Source: Rhodoferax sp. GW822-FHT02A01
GTDB taxonomy: Bacteria; Pseudomonadota; Gammaproteobacteria; Burkholderiales; Burkholderiaceae_C
Direction of reading: 5' to 3'
Length of the DNA stretch: 64,000 nt
Assembly: GCF_038784515.1 (NCBI RefSeq)
Contig: NZ_CP152376.1
Coordinates: forward strand, 5,084,001 to 5,148,000
Positions 8,178 to 16,798 of the stretch are shown here, in pieces (the stretch's first letter is position 1; every line of letters starts with the position of its first letter). Made by a program: the position numbers and the translations under genes. The notes below the pieces were generated by a model that did not search any database, had not been told where the DNA came from, and saw nothing but the letters and a program-made list of their open reading frames with translations.

Positions 8178-11174
8178 ATGCGCTTTCGCTTGCAGATCCG
8201 GTTCCAGACCTGGGTGCTATCCATGACGGTGCTGCTGGTACTCTGCCTGGCGGCAGCGTTCCTCTACACGGTTTTTCGCACCTTTTCATCCATCTCGGAA
8301 GAGTCAGCACAGGAACGCTTTTCGCTGATTGCCGAACAGGCTGCGCTGCAACTGGAAAGCCTGGTAAAGCAAAGCGGCAATCTGGTACTGGCTCGCACGG
8401 CCTCCGAACGCCAGATGTTTGTGCGGGATGGTGTGCTGAACCCCAGCAGCATGGTGCCAGCTTTCCTGGGATCATTTGAAGCAGAGCCTGATGCGTACTC
8501 GCACTTCTTTGCGCTGCAGAACAACGAGTTTCTTCAGGTCATCAACGTGTTGGGAGACGCCCGCATCCAGGCCGCGATCAAGGCCCCTGAGGGCACTGCC
8601 TATGCCGTGCGCCGCATCACGCGGGACAACCAAGGCAGGCGCACCGACAGCTATCACTTTTTGTCCGCCAGCAAGGACCTGATAGGAAGCCGCTCGCAGC
8701 CTGCCACATTGGTGCCTACAGAGCGCCCCTGGTACCAGGGTGCTCTGAGTCAGAAGCGTCTGTTTGTGACGGAGCCCTATCTGTTTGCTTCCACTGGCGA
8801 ACTGGGGCTGACCGTCGCGGCCCCTCTCCAGGACGGCGCCGGCGTGCTGGCAACCGACATCAGCCTGCGTGGCATGGAAGCCTTTCTCTCTCATATCAAG
8901 CTGCCGCCCAACGGAGCCATCGCAGTGCAGGACCGGCAGGGCCGGGTGCTGGCCTTCCATGGCAACGGGGCCCGATTCGAGGGGGTGACGATTGCACCGC
9001 TGAGCGCGACTACCAGCCTCACCAATGAATACCTCTCCGTCCTGCAAAGGGATGCGCAAGTGGTTTCCGGTTTGCAGACCATGGGCGCGGAACAAACCCA
9101 CTTTGTCGTCAATTACAAGGCCGTGCAGGCCGTGCCGGGAATGCCCTTGCGCATCACCGTCTGGGCTCCGGTTTCCGACTTCACTGCAGCTTTCAAGCAG
9201 GCCGAGCACAACGTGTTGACCCTGGCGCTGCTGGTATTGCTGGTATTGGCACCACTGGCGCTGCTGGGCTCGCGCCAGATCGCCAAATCGCTGACGGCCA
9301 TGGCGGTGGACTCCGAACGCCTCAAACGTCTGGACTTCTCGCAGGAGCCACACCGGGCCCGCTCCATCCTCTATGAAGTCCAGGCGCTGGGCGACGCGCA
9401 GTACGTCATGCATGGCGCCATCCAGAACCGTACCGACGAACTCAAGACCTCGCAGGACAAGCTGGCACGGCTGGTGGACAACGGCATCAAGCTCTCGCGT
9501 GAGCAGAACCGCTCGCTGCTGCTGCGCCACGTGCTGTTTGGCGCCCGTGAGATTGCGCATTGCGCTGCAGCCACGCTGTTCCTAAAGACCGAACAAAACA
9601 CCCTGGTGTTCGCCCAGCGCACCAACGAGGATGCGCTACCCTCCTTTGAAATTCCGCTCTTCAACGCTGATGGCAAGCCGAACAACCACTACGTGGTGGT
9701 GAACGCTGCCAACAACAACACATCCGTCATCGTGGATGACGTGTATGCGGAAACGCGCTTTGACATGTCGGGCACCAAGAAGTTCAGCGAAGAATCCGGC
9801 TTCAGGACTATCTCCATGCTGACGGTCCCCTTGAGTCCGCGTGAGGGCGAAGTGATTGGTGTGATCCAGCTGCTCAACGCGCAGGATCCCAAGACGGGCC
9901 AGGTCATTCCCTTCCCCAAGGATCTGGTTGGATTTGTCGAGGCACTGGCGGCGCAGTCGGCCGTGGCCATCGAGAACCAGAACCTGATCGACGCGCAGCG
10001 GCAACTCATGGACGCGCTGATCAAGCTGATTGCCGGCGCGATTGACGCCAAGAGCCCCTATACCGGCGGCCATTGCGAGCGCGTTCCCGAACTGGGAATG
10101 ATGCTGGCCGAAGCCGCCACGGCCCAAACCACAGGGCCGCTGTCAACCTTCAAGTTTGAAACAGAAGACGAGTGGCGGGAATTCCGCGTTGGCGCCTGGT
10201 TACATGACTGCGGCAAAGTCACCACGCCGGAGTATGTGGTGGACAAGGCCTGCAAGCTCGAAACCATTTACAACCGCATCCATGAGGTGCGCATGCGCTT
10301 TGAAGTGCTGCTGCGCGATGCCCGCATCACCCAGCTCGAAGCGCTGGCCGGTGGCGGCGATGCGCAGGATGCACAAGCCGCTTTTGACGCACGGCGTGCA
10401 CAGCTGCTGGATGACTTCGCGTTTGTGGCCGAGTGCAACCTGGGTGGCGAATACATGGCGCCTGAGAAAGTGCAGCGCCTGCAGCAGATAGCCCAGCAGA
10501 CCTGGCTGCGTCACTTTGACGACCGTGCCGGATTGGCCCACGAAGAGCTCAAGCGCTACACCGATGCACCAGCTGCCCTGCCCGCAACCGAGCAACTGCT
10601 GTCGGACAAGGCGCACCACATCATTCCACGCACCAGCAAGGCAGTGCTGGACCCCAAGTGGAACTTCAAGGTCAACATACCGGAGCACCAGTACAACTAT
10701 GGTGAGGTCTACAACCTCAGCGTAAGCCGTGGCACCCTCACCGAAGAGGAGCGCTTCAAGATCAACGAGCACGTGATGCAAAGCCTGATGATGCTGGAGC
10801 AATTGCCCCTGCCCAAGAACATGCGGCGCGTGCCCGAATACGCCGGCACCCACCATGAGACCCTGATCGGCACCGGCTACCCGCGCAAGCTAGGTGCCGA
10901 CGAGCTGAGCGTGCCCATGCGCATCATGGCCATTGCCGACATCTTCGAGGCGCTCACCGCCTCGGACCGCCCCTACAAGAAGGCCAAGACGCTGTCGGAG
11001 TCCATCAAGATCCTGTCCTTCTTCAAGAAGGACAAGCACATTGACGGGGATTTGTTCGATCTGTTCCTGACCTCGGGTGTGTACAAACGCTACGCCGAAA
11101 AATATCTGCTGCCCGAGCAGATTGATGAGGTGGATATTGCGAAGTTTGTGACCACCGGGCACCAAGCAAGTTAG
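8178..11174 (+). CDS. Membrane-bound dCACHE-GAF-HD-GYP domain protein (putative cyclic di-GMP phosphodiesterase)
   Basis: The 998-residue protein has a TM helix at about 13-36, a periplasmic double-CACHE-type sensor to about 340, a second TM near 345-370, a short linker and a GAF domain at about 440-600. A C-terminal HD-GYP domain follows. The metal-site HD is in WLHDCGKVTTPEY near residue 674, and the GYP loop HHETLIGTGYP is near 896. The usual spacing is much shorter: about 170 residues are inserted between the HD dyad and the GxLTxxE helix. The loop has Ile where Asp is common (HHExxDGxGYP). If active it would hydrolyse cyclic di-GMP in response to a periplasmic ligand. The gene stands alone; its ATG follows a GGGGGG-rich stretch. 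Confidence 0.88.
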   Translation: MRFRLQIRFQTWVLSMTVLLVLCLAAAFLYTVFRTFSSISEESAQERFSLIAEQAALQLESLVKQSGNLVLARTASERQMFVRDGVLNPSSMVPAFLGSFEAEPDAYSHFFALQNNEFLQVINVLGDARIQAAIKAPEGTAYAVRRITRDNQGRRTDSYHFLSASKDLIGSRSQPATLVPTERPWYQGALSQKRLFVTEPYLFASTGELGLTVAAPLQDGAGVLATDISLRGMEAFLSHIKLPPNGAIAVQDRQGRVLAFHGNGARFEGVTIAPLSATTSLTNEYLSVLQRDAQVVSGLQTMGAEQTHFVVNYKAVQAVPGMPLRITVWAPVSDFTAAFKQAEHNVLTLALLVLLVLAPLALLGSRQIAKSLTAMAVDSERLKRLDFSQEPHRARSILYEVQALGDAQYVMHGAIQNRTDELKTSQDKLARLVDNGIKLSREQNRSLLLRHVLFGAREIAHCAAATLFLKTEQNTLVFAQRTNEDALPSFEIPLFNADGKPNNHYVVVNAANNNTSVIVDDVYAETRFDMSGTKKFSEESGFRTISMLTVPLSPREGEVIGVIQLLNAQDPKTGQVIPFPKDLVGFVEALAAQSAVAIENQNLIDAQRQLMDALIKLIAGAIDAKSPYTGGHCERVPELGMMLAEAATAQTTGPLSTFKFETEDEWREFRVGAWLHDCGKVTTPEYVVDKACKLETIYNRIHEVRMRFEVLLRDARITQLEALAGGGDAQDAQAAFDARRAQLLDDFAFVAECNLGGEYMAPEKVQRLQQIAQQTWLRHFDDRAGLAHEELKRYTDAPAALPATEQLLSDKAHHIIPRTSKAVLDPKWNFKVNIPEHQYNYGEVYNLSVSRGTLTEEERFKINEHVMQSLMMLEQLPLPKNMRRVPEYAGTHHETLIGTGYPRKLGADELSVPMRIMAIADIFEALTASDRPYKKAKTLSESIKILSFFKKDKHIDGDLFDLFLTSGVYKRYAEKYLLPEQIDEVDIAKFVTTGHQAS

Positions 11175-11200
11175 GTCCACAGCAGAGCGATGAAAAATCA

Positions 11201-11300
11201 TTAACTTGTGATCTCAAACAATAAAATCATCAGAAATCTTGCTTCAAAACCTGTGAAATTTAGTTAATATGTGATCACAAATTAACTCTTTGTGATAGCA
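11201..11300 (+). promoter_or_regulatory. Three-site palindromic operator array before the SDR pair
   Basis: An AT-rich 145-bp gap holds three copies of a TGTGATCACA-like element. These are TGTGATCTCA at 11207-11216, perfect TGTGATCACA at 11270-11279 (inside a 22-bp near-perfect palindrome, 11264-11285, with TTAA at both ends), and TGTGATAGCA at 11291-11300. Centres are 63 bp and 21 bp apart, that is six and two helical turns. A -10-like TAATAT (11265-11270), 16 bp after a -35-like TTCAAA (11243-11248), overlaps the central site, which suggests repression. The regulator is not visible in the window. The ten-base core without an N6 spacer argues against CRP and would suit a GntR/FCD-type dimer. 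Confidence 0.6.
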
Positions 11301-11318
11301 TCGCCAGCGAATTTTCAA

Positions 11319-12119
11319 ATGAATGGCGTGGAGACTAAATTGCACCCCTTGTTCAATCTGAATAAACGCATTGCCCTGGTGACTGGTGCTGGAAGTCCTT
11401 CCGGCATTGGCTTTGCGACGGTCAAACTGCTGGCTGAACTGGGTTGCAGTGTTGCCATTTGCGCGACCGGGGACCGGATACATGAGCGCGCCAAAGAGTT
11501 GCATGCGCTTGAACACGACGTGGAGGCATACCGGGCCAACCTGACCGACGCCACCCAGGTAAGGAATATGGTCAGCAAGGTGCTGGAACGCTTCGGCCGC
11601 ATCGACATCCTTGTCAACAATGCAGGAATGACCCAGGAGGGTTCCGCAGAGTCTTTCACACCTTTCTCCGAAATGTCCGATGAAGACTGGAATACCGGCA
11701 TGGCGCGCAACTTGAACACCTGCTTTCTTGTCACCCGAGCGGTTGTCCCGGCGATGCTGCGCCAGGAGTCTGGCCGGATCATCAATGTCTCGTCGGTCAC
11801 CGGTCCATTGGTCAGCCACCCTGGAGAGTCTGTCTACAGTGCCGCAAAGGCGGCCATGGTGGGCATGAGCAAAGCCTTGGCCATTGAAGTCGCTGCGCGT
11901 GGAATCACCGTCAACTGTGTGGCACCCGGTTGGGTTGCGACGGCGTCGCAAACCGCGCATGAGGCAAAGGCGGCACAACATACCCCCATAGGGCGCGCCG
12001 GCACGGCGCTTGAGATGGCCTCTGTCATTGCCTTTCTGGCCATGCCCGGGGCGAGTTACATCACAGGCGAGCTGGTCGTCGTGGACGGTGGAAACATCCT
12101 GCAAGAAAGCAAAGGCTGA
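11319..12119 (+). CDS. SDR-family oxidoreductase (FabG-like)
   Basis: 266-residue classical short-chain dehydrogenase. TGAGSPSGIG (22-31) forms the cofactor loop with a small SP insertion. NNAG is at 100-103, the catalytic Ser is at about 159 in INVSS, and Tyr173/Lys177 are in VYSAAKAAM. PGWVATAS and a C-terminal GELVVVDGG are typical of the 3-oxoacyl-ACP reductase-like group. The substrate is not identifiable. The ATG at 11319 is preferred to a GTG at 11292. Only 2 nt separate its stop from the next SDR gene, so the two are one operon. The palindrome array in front suggests substrate-induced expression of a small catabolic pair. Base composition upstream is distinctly AT-rich. Confidence 0.86.
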   Translation: MNGVETKLHPLFNLNKRIALVTGAGSPSGIGFATVKLLAELGCSVAICATGDRIHERAKELHALEHDVEAYRANLTDATQVRNMVSKVLERFGRIDILVNNAGMTQEGSAESFTPFSEMSDEDWNTGMARNLNTCFLVTRAVVPAMLRQESGRIINVSSVTGPLVSHPGESVYSAAKAAMVGMSKALAIEVAARGITVNCVAPGWVATASQTAHEAKAAQHTPIGRAGTALEMASVIAFLAMPGASYITGELVVVDGGNILQESKG

Positions 12120-12121
12120 AC

Positions 12122-12904
12122 ATGACAAACGTCTTTGCAACAGACCTGATGAAAGACAAGGTCGTTCTGGTCACGGGAGCGGCCGGTGGTGTGGGCGGTG
12201 CCGTTGCCGACCTCCTCTGCTCTTTGGGTGCAAAGCTTGTGTTGACAGACATTCAACAGGAAGCGCTGCAGGCCAAAGCCGAGCTCCTGGGGGCAACACC
12301 CATGTGCCTGAACTTGGGTGAAGCGGATGCGGCAGAAAGACTCATGCAACTCGCGCTGGAAACCCATGGCCGCCTTGATGGCTTGGCCAACTGCGCGGGC
12401 GTGTGGGTAGAAGGCGCTAGCGAACATGCGTCTGAAACGGATTGGCAACGCTGCATCGATATCAACCTGAAGGCCGTATTTTTCATGTGCAGCCGCGCCA
12501 TTCCCGCACTCAAGAAAAGTCATGGCGCCATCGTGAACATCAGCTCGGACGCCGGCGTAGTGGGCAACGCCGGAGCAGCCATCTACTGCGCCAGCAAAGG
12601 TGGCGTGGGGCTTCTGACAAAAGCGTTGGCGCGTGAACTGGCAAGTGATGGTGTGCGTGTCAACGCGCTGTGCCCCTCAGACATCTTTTCACCCATGCTC
12701 AGCTTCCAGGCCGAGCGCTATGGCAACGGCAATCCTGAGGCCTATCTCCAGAATCTGCTTGCGCACTACCCCCAGGGAAAGAACGCACGCTTCCTGTCAC
12801 CACAAGAGGTCGCGCAGCACGTTGTGTGGCTGCTCTCGTCCGCATGCGAAGGTGTTACCGGTGCCCAGGTGATGTTGGACTTTGGATTGACGGCCGGGTA
12901 TTGA
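12122..12904 (+). CDS. SDR-family oxidoreductase, second of an SDR pair
   Basis: 260-residue short-chain dehydrogenase. TGAAGGVG (18-25) is the Rossmann loop, TDIQQ the end of strand 2, and the catalytic triad is Ser142, Tyr155 and Lys159 (IYCASKG). The usual NNAG is NCAG at 90-93, a minor variant. It is translationally close to the preceding SDR (2-nt gap) and shares its operator array. The two proteins are clearly different in sequence, so this is not a recent duplication. They may catalyse successive oxidations of one substrate or form a heteromer; this is inference. It converges on tctA 74 nt downstream. Confidence 0.86.
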   Translation: MTNVFATDLMKDKVVLVTGAAGGVGGAVADLLCSLGAKLVLTDIQQEALQAKAELLGATPMCLNLGEADAAERLMQLALETHGRLDGLANCAGVWVEGASEHASETDWQRCIDINLKAVFFMCSRAIPALKKSHGAIVNISSDAGVVGNAGAAIYCASKGGVGLLTKALARELASDGVRVNALCPSDIFSPMLSFQAERYGNGNPEAYLQNLLAHYPQGKNARFLSPQEVAQHVVWLLSSACEGVTGAQVMLDFGLTAGY

Positions 12905-12978
12905 CGACGAAGCCCTGCCAAGCGTGCGCTCGTAGAGCCCGCTCTTGGGCATCCGTGTCTGTGAAGGGTGGCGCCAAC

Positions 12979-14490
12979 TCACTCTTCCAGAAACGCTTCC
13001 TGTCGGCGCGATTTCACCGCCGGCAACAGCACCAGGATCACCAGCAGCAGCGCAATGAGCAGCAAGCCGGCCGAGAGGGGACGCGAGATGAACACACTCC
13101 AGTCGCCGCGCGAGAAGAGCAAGGCACGCCGCAGGTTCTCTTCCATCATGGGCCCCAGGATGAAGCCCAGCAGCAGCGGCGCGGGCTCCATGTCCAGCAG
13201 GTTGAACACATAGCCCACCAGCCCGAACAGGGCCACCAGCCAGATGTCAAACGTGCTGTTGTTGGTAGTGTAGACCCCGATCGCACAGAACAGCACGATG
13301 GCCGGAAACAGCCAGCGGTAGGGCACGCTGAGCAGCTTGATCCAGATGCCAATGAGTGGCAGGTTCAGCACCACCAGCATCAGGTTGCCTATCCACATGG
13401 ATGCGATCAGTCCCCAGAACAGCTCGGGGTTGCTGGTCATCACCTGCGGTCCGGGCTGGATGTTGTGGATGGTCATGGCACCCACCATCAGTGCCATCAC
13501 CGCGTTGGGTGGAATGCCCAACGTTAGCAAGGGGATGAACGAAGTTTGCGCACCGGCATTGTTGGCCGACTCGGGCGCTGCCACGCCGCGGATATTGCCC
13601 TCGCCAAACGGCACTTCCCCCGGCTTGGCGCGAATCTTCTTTTCCATGGCGTAGGACGCGAACGAGGCCAGCAAGGCACCGCCGCCGGGAAGGATTCCCA
13701 GGATGGAACCCAGCGCCGTGCCTCGCAGCACCGCGGGTGTCATGTCCTTGAAGTCCTTGCGGGTGGGCCACAGGCCCTGCACCTTGCTGGTAAACACCTG
13801 GCGCGCATGCTCGGGCTGCGCCAGGTTGGTGATGATTTCGCCATAGCCGAACACGCCCATGGCAATAGCGACAAAACCTATGCCGTCGGACAGGTCCGGA
13901 ATGTCAAAGGCAAAGCGCGCCACGCCGGAGTTGATGTCGGTCCCGACCAACCCCAGCAGCAGACCCAGCACCGTCATGGCAATCGCCTTGAGCAGCGAGC
14001 CCGAAGCAAGCACCACCGCGCCAATCATGCCCAGCACCATCAAGGAAAAATACTCCGCAGGGCCGAATTGCAGAGCCACCACAGTCAGCGCCGGCGCAAA
14101 CGCGGCCAGTATCAAGGTGCCCACGCAGCCCGCAAAGAAAGAGCCCAGACCGGCCGCTGCCAGTGCCGGCCCTGCCCTGCCCTGGCGTGCCATCTGGTAG
14201 CCATCGATGCAGGTCACCACCGACGAGGACTCACCCGGCAAATTCACCAGAATGGCCGTGGTGGAGCCGCCATACTGTGCGCCGTAATAAATGCCCGCCA
14301 GCATGATGAGCGCCGACACCGGCGGCAAGGAGTAGGTGGCTGGCAACAGCATAGCAATGGTGGCCACCGGCCCAATGCCGGGCAATACACCGATCAGGGT
14401 GCCCAGCAGGCAGCCCGCCAGGGCATACAACAGATTCATGGGTGTGAATGCCACACCAAAGCCCAGAGCGAGATTGCTGATCAGGTCCAT
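12979..14490 (-). CDS. tctA: Tripartite tricarboxylate transporter, large permease TctA
   Basis: Large integral membrane subunit (503 residues, about 11-12 predicted helices) of a TTT-family secondary importer for citrate or other carboxylates. Family hallmarks visible are LPGIGPVATIAMLLP near the N-terminus, YYGAQYGGSTTAILVN-type sequence, GESSSVVTCIDGYQ, and the repeated ILPGGGALLASF and LGIPPNAVMALM segments. It follows tctB by 12 nt on the same strand. No TctC/Bug periplasmic receptor is present next to it. In Comamonadaceae such receptors are often encoded far away in large paralogous sets, so the substrate cannot be inferred from context. Confidence 0.95.
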   Translation of the reverse strand: MDLISNLALGFGVAFTPMNLLYALAGCLLGTLIGVLPGIGPVATIAMLLPATYSLPPVSALIMLAGIYYGAQYGGSTTAILVNLPGESSSVVTCIDGYQMARQGRAGPALAAAGLGSFFAGCVGTLILAAFAPALTVVALQFGPAEYFSLMVLGMIGAVVLASGSLLKAIAMTVLGLLLGLVGTDINSGVARFAFDIPDLSDGIGFVAIAMGVFGYGEIITNLAQPEHARQVFTSKVQGLWPTRKDFKDMTPAVLRGTALGSILGILPGGGALLASFASYAMEKKIRAKPGEVPFGEGNIRGVAAPESANNAGAQTSFIPLLTLGIPPNAVMALMVGAMTIHNIQPGPQVMTSNPELFWGLIASMWIGNLMLVVLNLPLIGIWIKLLSVPYRWLFPAIVLFCAIGVYTTNNSTFDIWLVALFGLVGYVFNLLDMEPAPLLLGFILGPMMEENLRRALLFSRGDWSVFISRPLSAGLLLIALLLVILVLLPAVKSRRQEAFLEE

Positions 14491-14502
14491 GGTGCGCAGG
14501 GC

Positions 14503-14991
14503 TCAGACGGCCGCAAAGACGGGCCACAGCGGAAGCTGCAGCTTCAGCAAGACGACAAATGTGACGTAGCTGCCCAGCGACAGCAACAGAGCCAGCAGCA
14601 GCACCTCTTTCCATCGGAACTCGGTGCCTGCCCGTGCTGCCAACACTGTCAGCACGAACACCGCCGGCATCAACCCCATGGAGGGCACGCCCACTGCGGA
14701 CAGACCTCCAATCAACACACCAAAGGCCAGATTGGCCAGCACCACATACGCCACCGGCCGCCAGGCCCAACCCGCGATACGCCCGCCATCCTCGGTTTCA
14801 AATACCAATGCCTTGAACAGGATCACTCCACCCAGCACCGTGAGCAATGCGCCCAGCAGCAACGGGAAATAGCCTGGCCCCATGCGGGCCGCAGTGCCAA
14901 TGGTGTAGCGCGATGCACTCCACGCAAAGCACACGCCCATGACCATGAAGAGCAGGCCAGCAAAGAAGTCCTTTTGATTTTTCAGATTCAC
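14503..14991 (-). CDS. tctB: Tripartite tricarboxylate transporter, small subunit TctB
   Basis: Small membrane subunit (162 residues, four predicted helices) that partners TctA. It starts from GTG at 14991 (MNLKNQKDFFAGLLFM), with AGGAGT seven bases upstream. MGPGYFPLLLGALL is the typical TctB loop after helix 1. Its start is only 19 nt after the stop of the GspE-like gene upstream, so it may be read through from that run in addition to any own promoter. It immediately precedes tctA. Confidence 0.93.
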   Translation of the reverse strand: MNLKNQKDFFAGLLFMVMGVCFAWSASRYTIGTAARMGPGYFPLLLGALLTVLGGVILFKALVFETEDGGRIAGWAWRPVAYVVLANLAFGVLIGGLSAVGVPSMGLMPAVFVLTVLAARAGTEFRWKEVLLLALLLSLGSYVTFVVLLKLQLPLWPVFAAV

Positions 14992-15010
14992 CTGCGTACT
15001 CCTGAAAAAC

Positions 15011-16798
15011 TCAGTCCATGGGTGGGGTGGCGCTCAGCACCTCATCCACCACGGTCATCCCTTCAGCCACCCGCAAGGCGCCCGCGAGCCGCAGGGGGCG
15101 CATGCCATCGGCCAAGGCCTGCTTGCGCAGGGCTTCAATCACCGGCTCCTTGGTCACACGCGCCTTGAAGGCATCGGTCACTTCCAGCAGCTCGTACAGG
15201 CCCATGCGCCCCATGAAGCCGGTCATGCGGCAGTCCACGCAGCCCACGGGTTTGAAAGGTTTGTAGCCGCCGCTGATATTCCAGGGTTTGACGATTTCGC
15301 CCAGCTTTTCGCGCGTGGTTTCCTCATCGGGCACCCGGCATTTGGTACACAGGGTGCGCACCAGGCGCTGCGCCAGCACGCCCAGTAGCGTAGCGTTGAT
15401 CAGGTACGACGGTATGCCCAGCTCCAGCAGCCGCGTCACGGCGGAGGGTGCGTCGTTGGTATGCAGGGTGGAAAACACCAGGTGCCCTGTGAGCGCGGCC
15501 TGCACCGCCATTTCCGCCGTTTCCAGGTCGCGGATTTCACCCACCATGATGATGTCCGGGTCCTGCCGCATCAGGGCGCGCAGCCCCTGCGGAAAGCCGA
15601 AGTCCAGCTGCGGCTGCACCTGCGTCTGGTTGAAAGAGGGTTCGATCATTTCGATCGGGTCTTCCACAGTACTGACGTTGACCTCTTCGGTAGCCACGCG
15701 TTTGAGCGTGGAGTACAGCGTGGTGGTCTTGCCCGAGCCGGTGGGACCGGTCACCAGGATGATGCCGTGTGGGCGCTTGACCAGCGCTTCCCAGCGCTGG
15801 GCATCGTGGCTGCTGAAGCCCAGGGCGTCCAGATCCTTGACGGCGTTGTCGGGGTCAAAGATGCGCATCACCATCTTTTCACCAAAGGCGGTGGGCAAGG
15901 TGGAGATACGCATTTCAATTTCGTCGCCACGCGGGTTGCGTGTCTTGATGCGTCCGTCCTGCGGCCGGCGCCGCTCGATCACATCCATGCGCCCCAGCAG
16001 CTTGATGCGCGCGCACATGGCATTGAGCACGCCCATGGGCATCTGGTAAACCGGATGCAGCACACCGTCGATGCGGAAGCGGATCACGCCCTGCTCGCGC
16101 CGCGGCTCCAGGTGGATGTCACTGGCGCGCTGGTCAAAGGCGTATTGCCACAGCCAGTCCACCACCTGCACCACACCCTGGTCATTGGCGTCGAGCTGCT
16201 TGTTGGTGCGACCCAGCTCCACCAGTTGCTCAAAAGTGGCGCCATTGTTGGCGCCGCTTTTGTTGGCTGCGCGTACCGACTTGGCCAGCGCGTAGAACTC
16301 CGCTGTAAAGCGCTGGATGTCCTGCGGACTGGAGACCACGCGGCGCACCGTGCGGCGCGACTGGCGCTCCACCTCGGCCACCCAGTCGGTGACAAAGGGC
16401 TCCGCAGTGGCCACGGTGATTTCGGAAGGCGTGACGGTAACCGGCAGGATGCGGTGGCGCTCGGCATAGGCTGCGCCCATGGAGTCGGCGATCTTGCCCA
16501 CTTCCACCTTGAGCGGATCAATGCGCAGATAGCTCAGACCGCTGCGCTTGGCCAGCCACTGGGTCAGCAGCTCTACGTCCAGCGGCTTCTGGTCCACATC
16601 GCGGCGCATGGCCACGGCGGCCAGACGCAGCAGCGGATGCTGCGCGCTTTCCGCCACCGAGCAGCGGGCAATGGTGCGCTGGGCTTCATCGTTAGAGATG
16701 ACGCCGTCACGCTGCAGCCATTGCACCAGGATGTGCCAGTCCAGAGGCCCCGCATGCTTGGCGGCTTGGCTGGGCGACGTATGGGACGACGGTGTCAT
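15011..16798 (-). CDS. GspE/PulE/PilB-type secretion or pilus ATPase
   Basis: Cytoplasmic AAA-like hexameric ATPase of type II secretion or type IV pilus assembly, 595 residues. An N-terminal GspE/MshEN-like region covers about 1-200. The P-loop GPTGSGKTTTLYS is near residue 350, the Asp box is around STVEDPIEM, Walker B is around DPDIIMVGEIRD, and the His box is in STLHTND. A tetracysteine zinc motif is present as CTKC and CVDC. The ATG at 16798 overlaps the TGA of the preceding gene by 4 nt, which fixes the start. No other gsp or pil genes flank it, so it is an orphan ATPase whose machine lies elsewhere. Confidence 0.92.
   Translation of the reverse strand: MTPSSHTSPSQAAKHAGPLDWHILVQWLQRDGVISNDEAQRTIARCSVAESAQHPLLRLAAVAMRRDVDQKPLDVELLTQWLAKRSGLSYLRIDPLKVEVGKIADSMGAAYAERHRILPVTVTPSEITVATAEPFVTDWVAEVERQSRRTVRRVVSSPQDIQRFTAEFYALAKSVRAANKSGANNGATFEQLVELGRTNKQLDANDQGVVQVVDWLWQYAFDQRASDIHLEPRREQGVIRFRIDGVLHPVYQMPMGVLNAMCARIKLLGRMDVIERRRPQDGRIKTRNPRGDEIEMRISTLPTAFGEKMVMRIFDPDNAVKDLDALGFSSHDAQRWEALVKRPHGIILVTGPTGSGKTTTLYSTLKRVATEEVNVSTVEDPIEMIEPSFNQTQVQPQLDFGFPQGLRALMRQDPDIIMVGEIRDLETAEMAVQAALTGHLVFSTLHTNDAPSAVTRLLELGIPSYLINATLLGVLAQRLVRTLCTKCRVPDEETTREKLGEIVKPWNISGGYKPFKPVGCVDCRMTGFMGRMGLYELLEVTDAFKARVTKEPVIEALRKQALADGMRPLRLAGALRVAEGMTVVDEVLSATPPMD

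Noticed and set aside
11264..11285. Reading the TGTGATCACA palindrome as a CRP site
   Set aside because: CRP needs TGTGA-N6-TCACA; here the half-sites abut with no spacer, so a different dimer is implied.
11319..12904. SDR pair as a recent tandem duplication
   Set aside because: The two proteins differ throughout apart from the general SDR motifs, so they are not recent copies.
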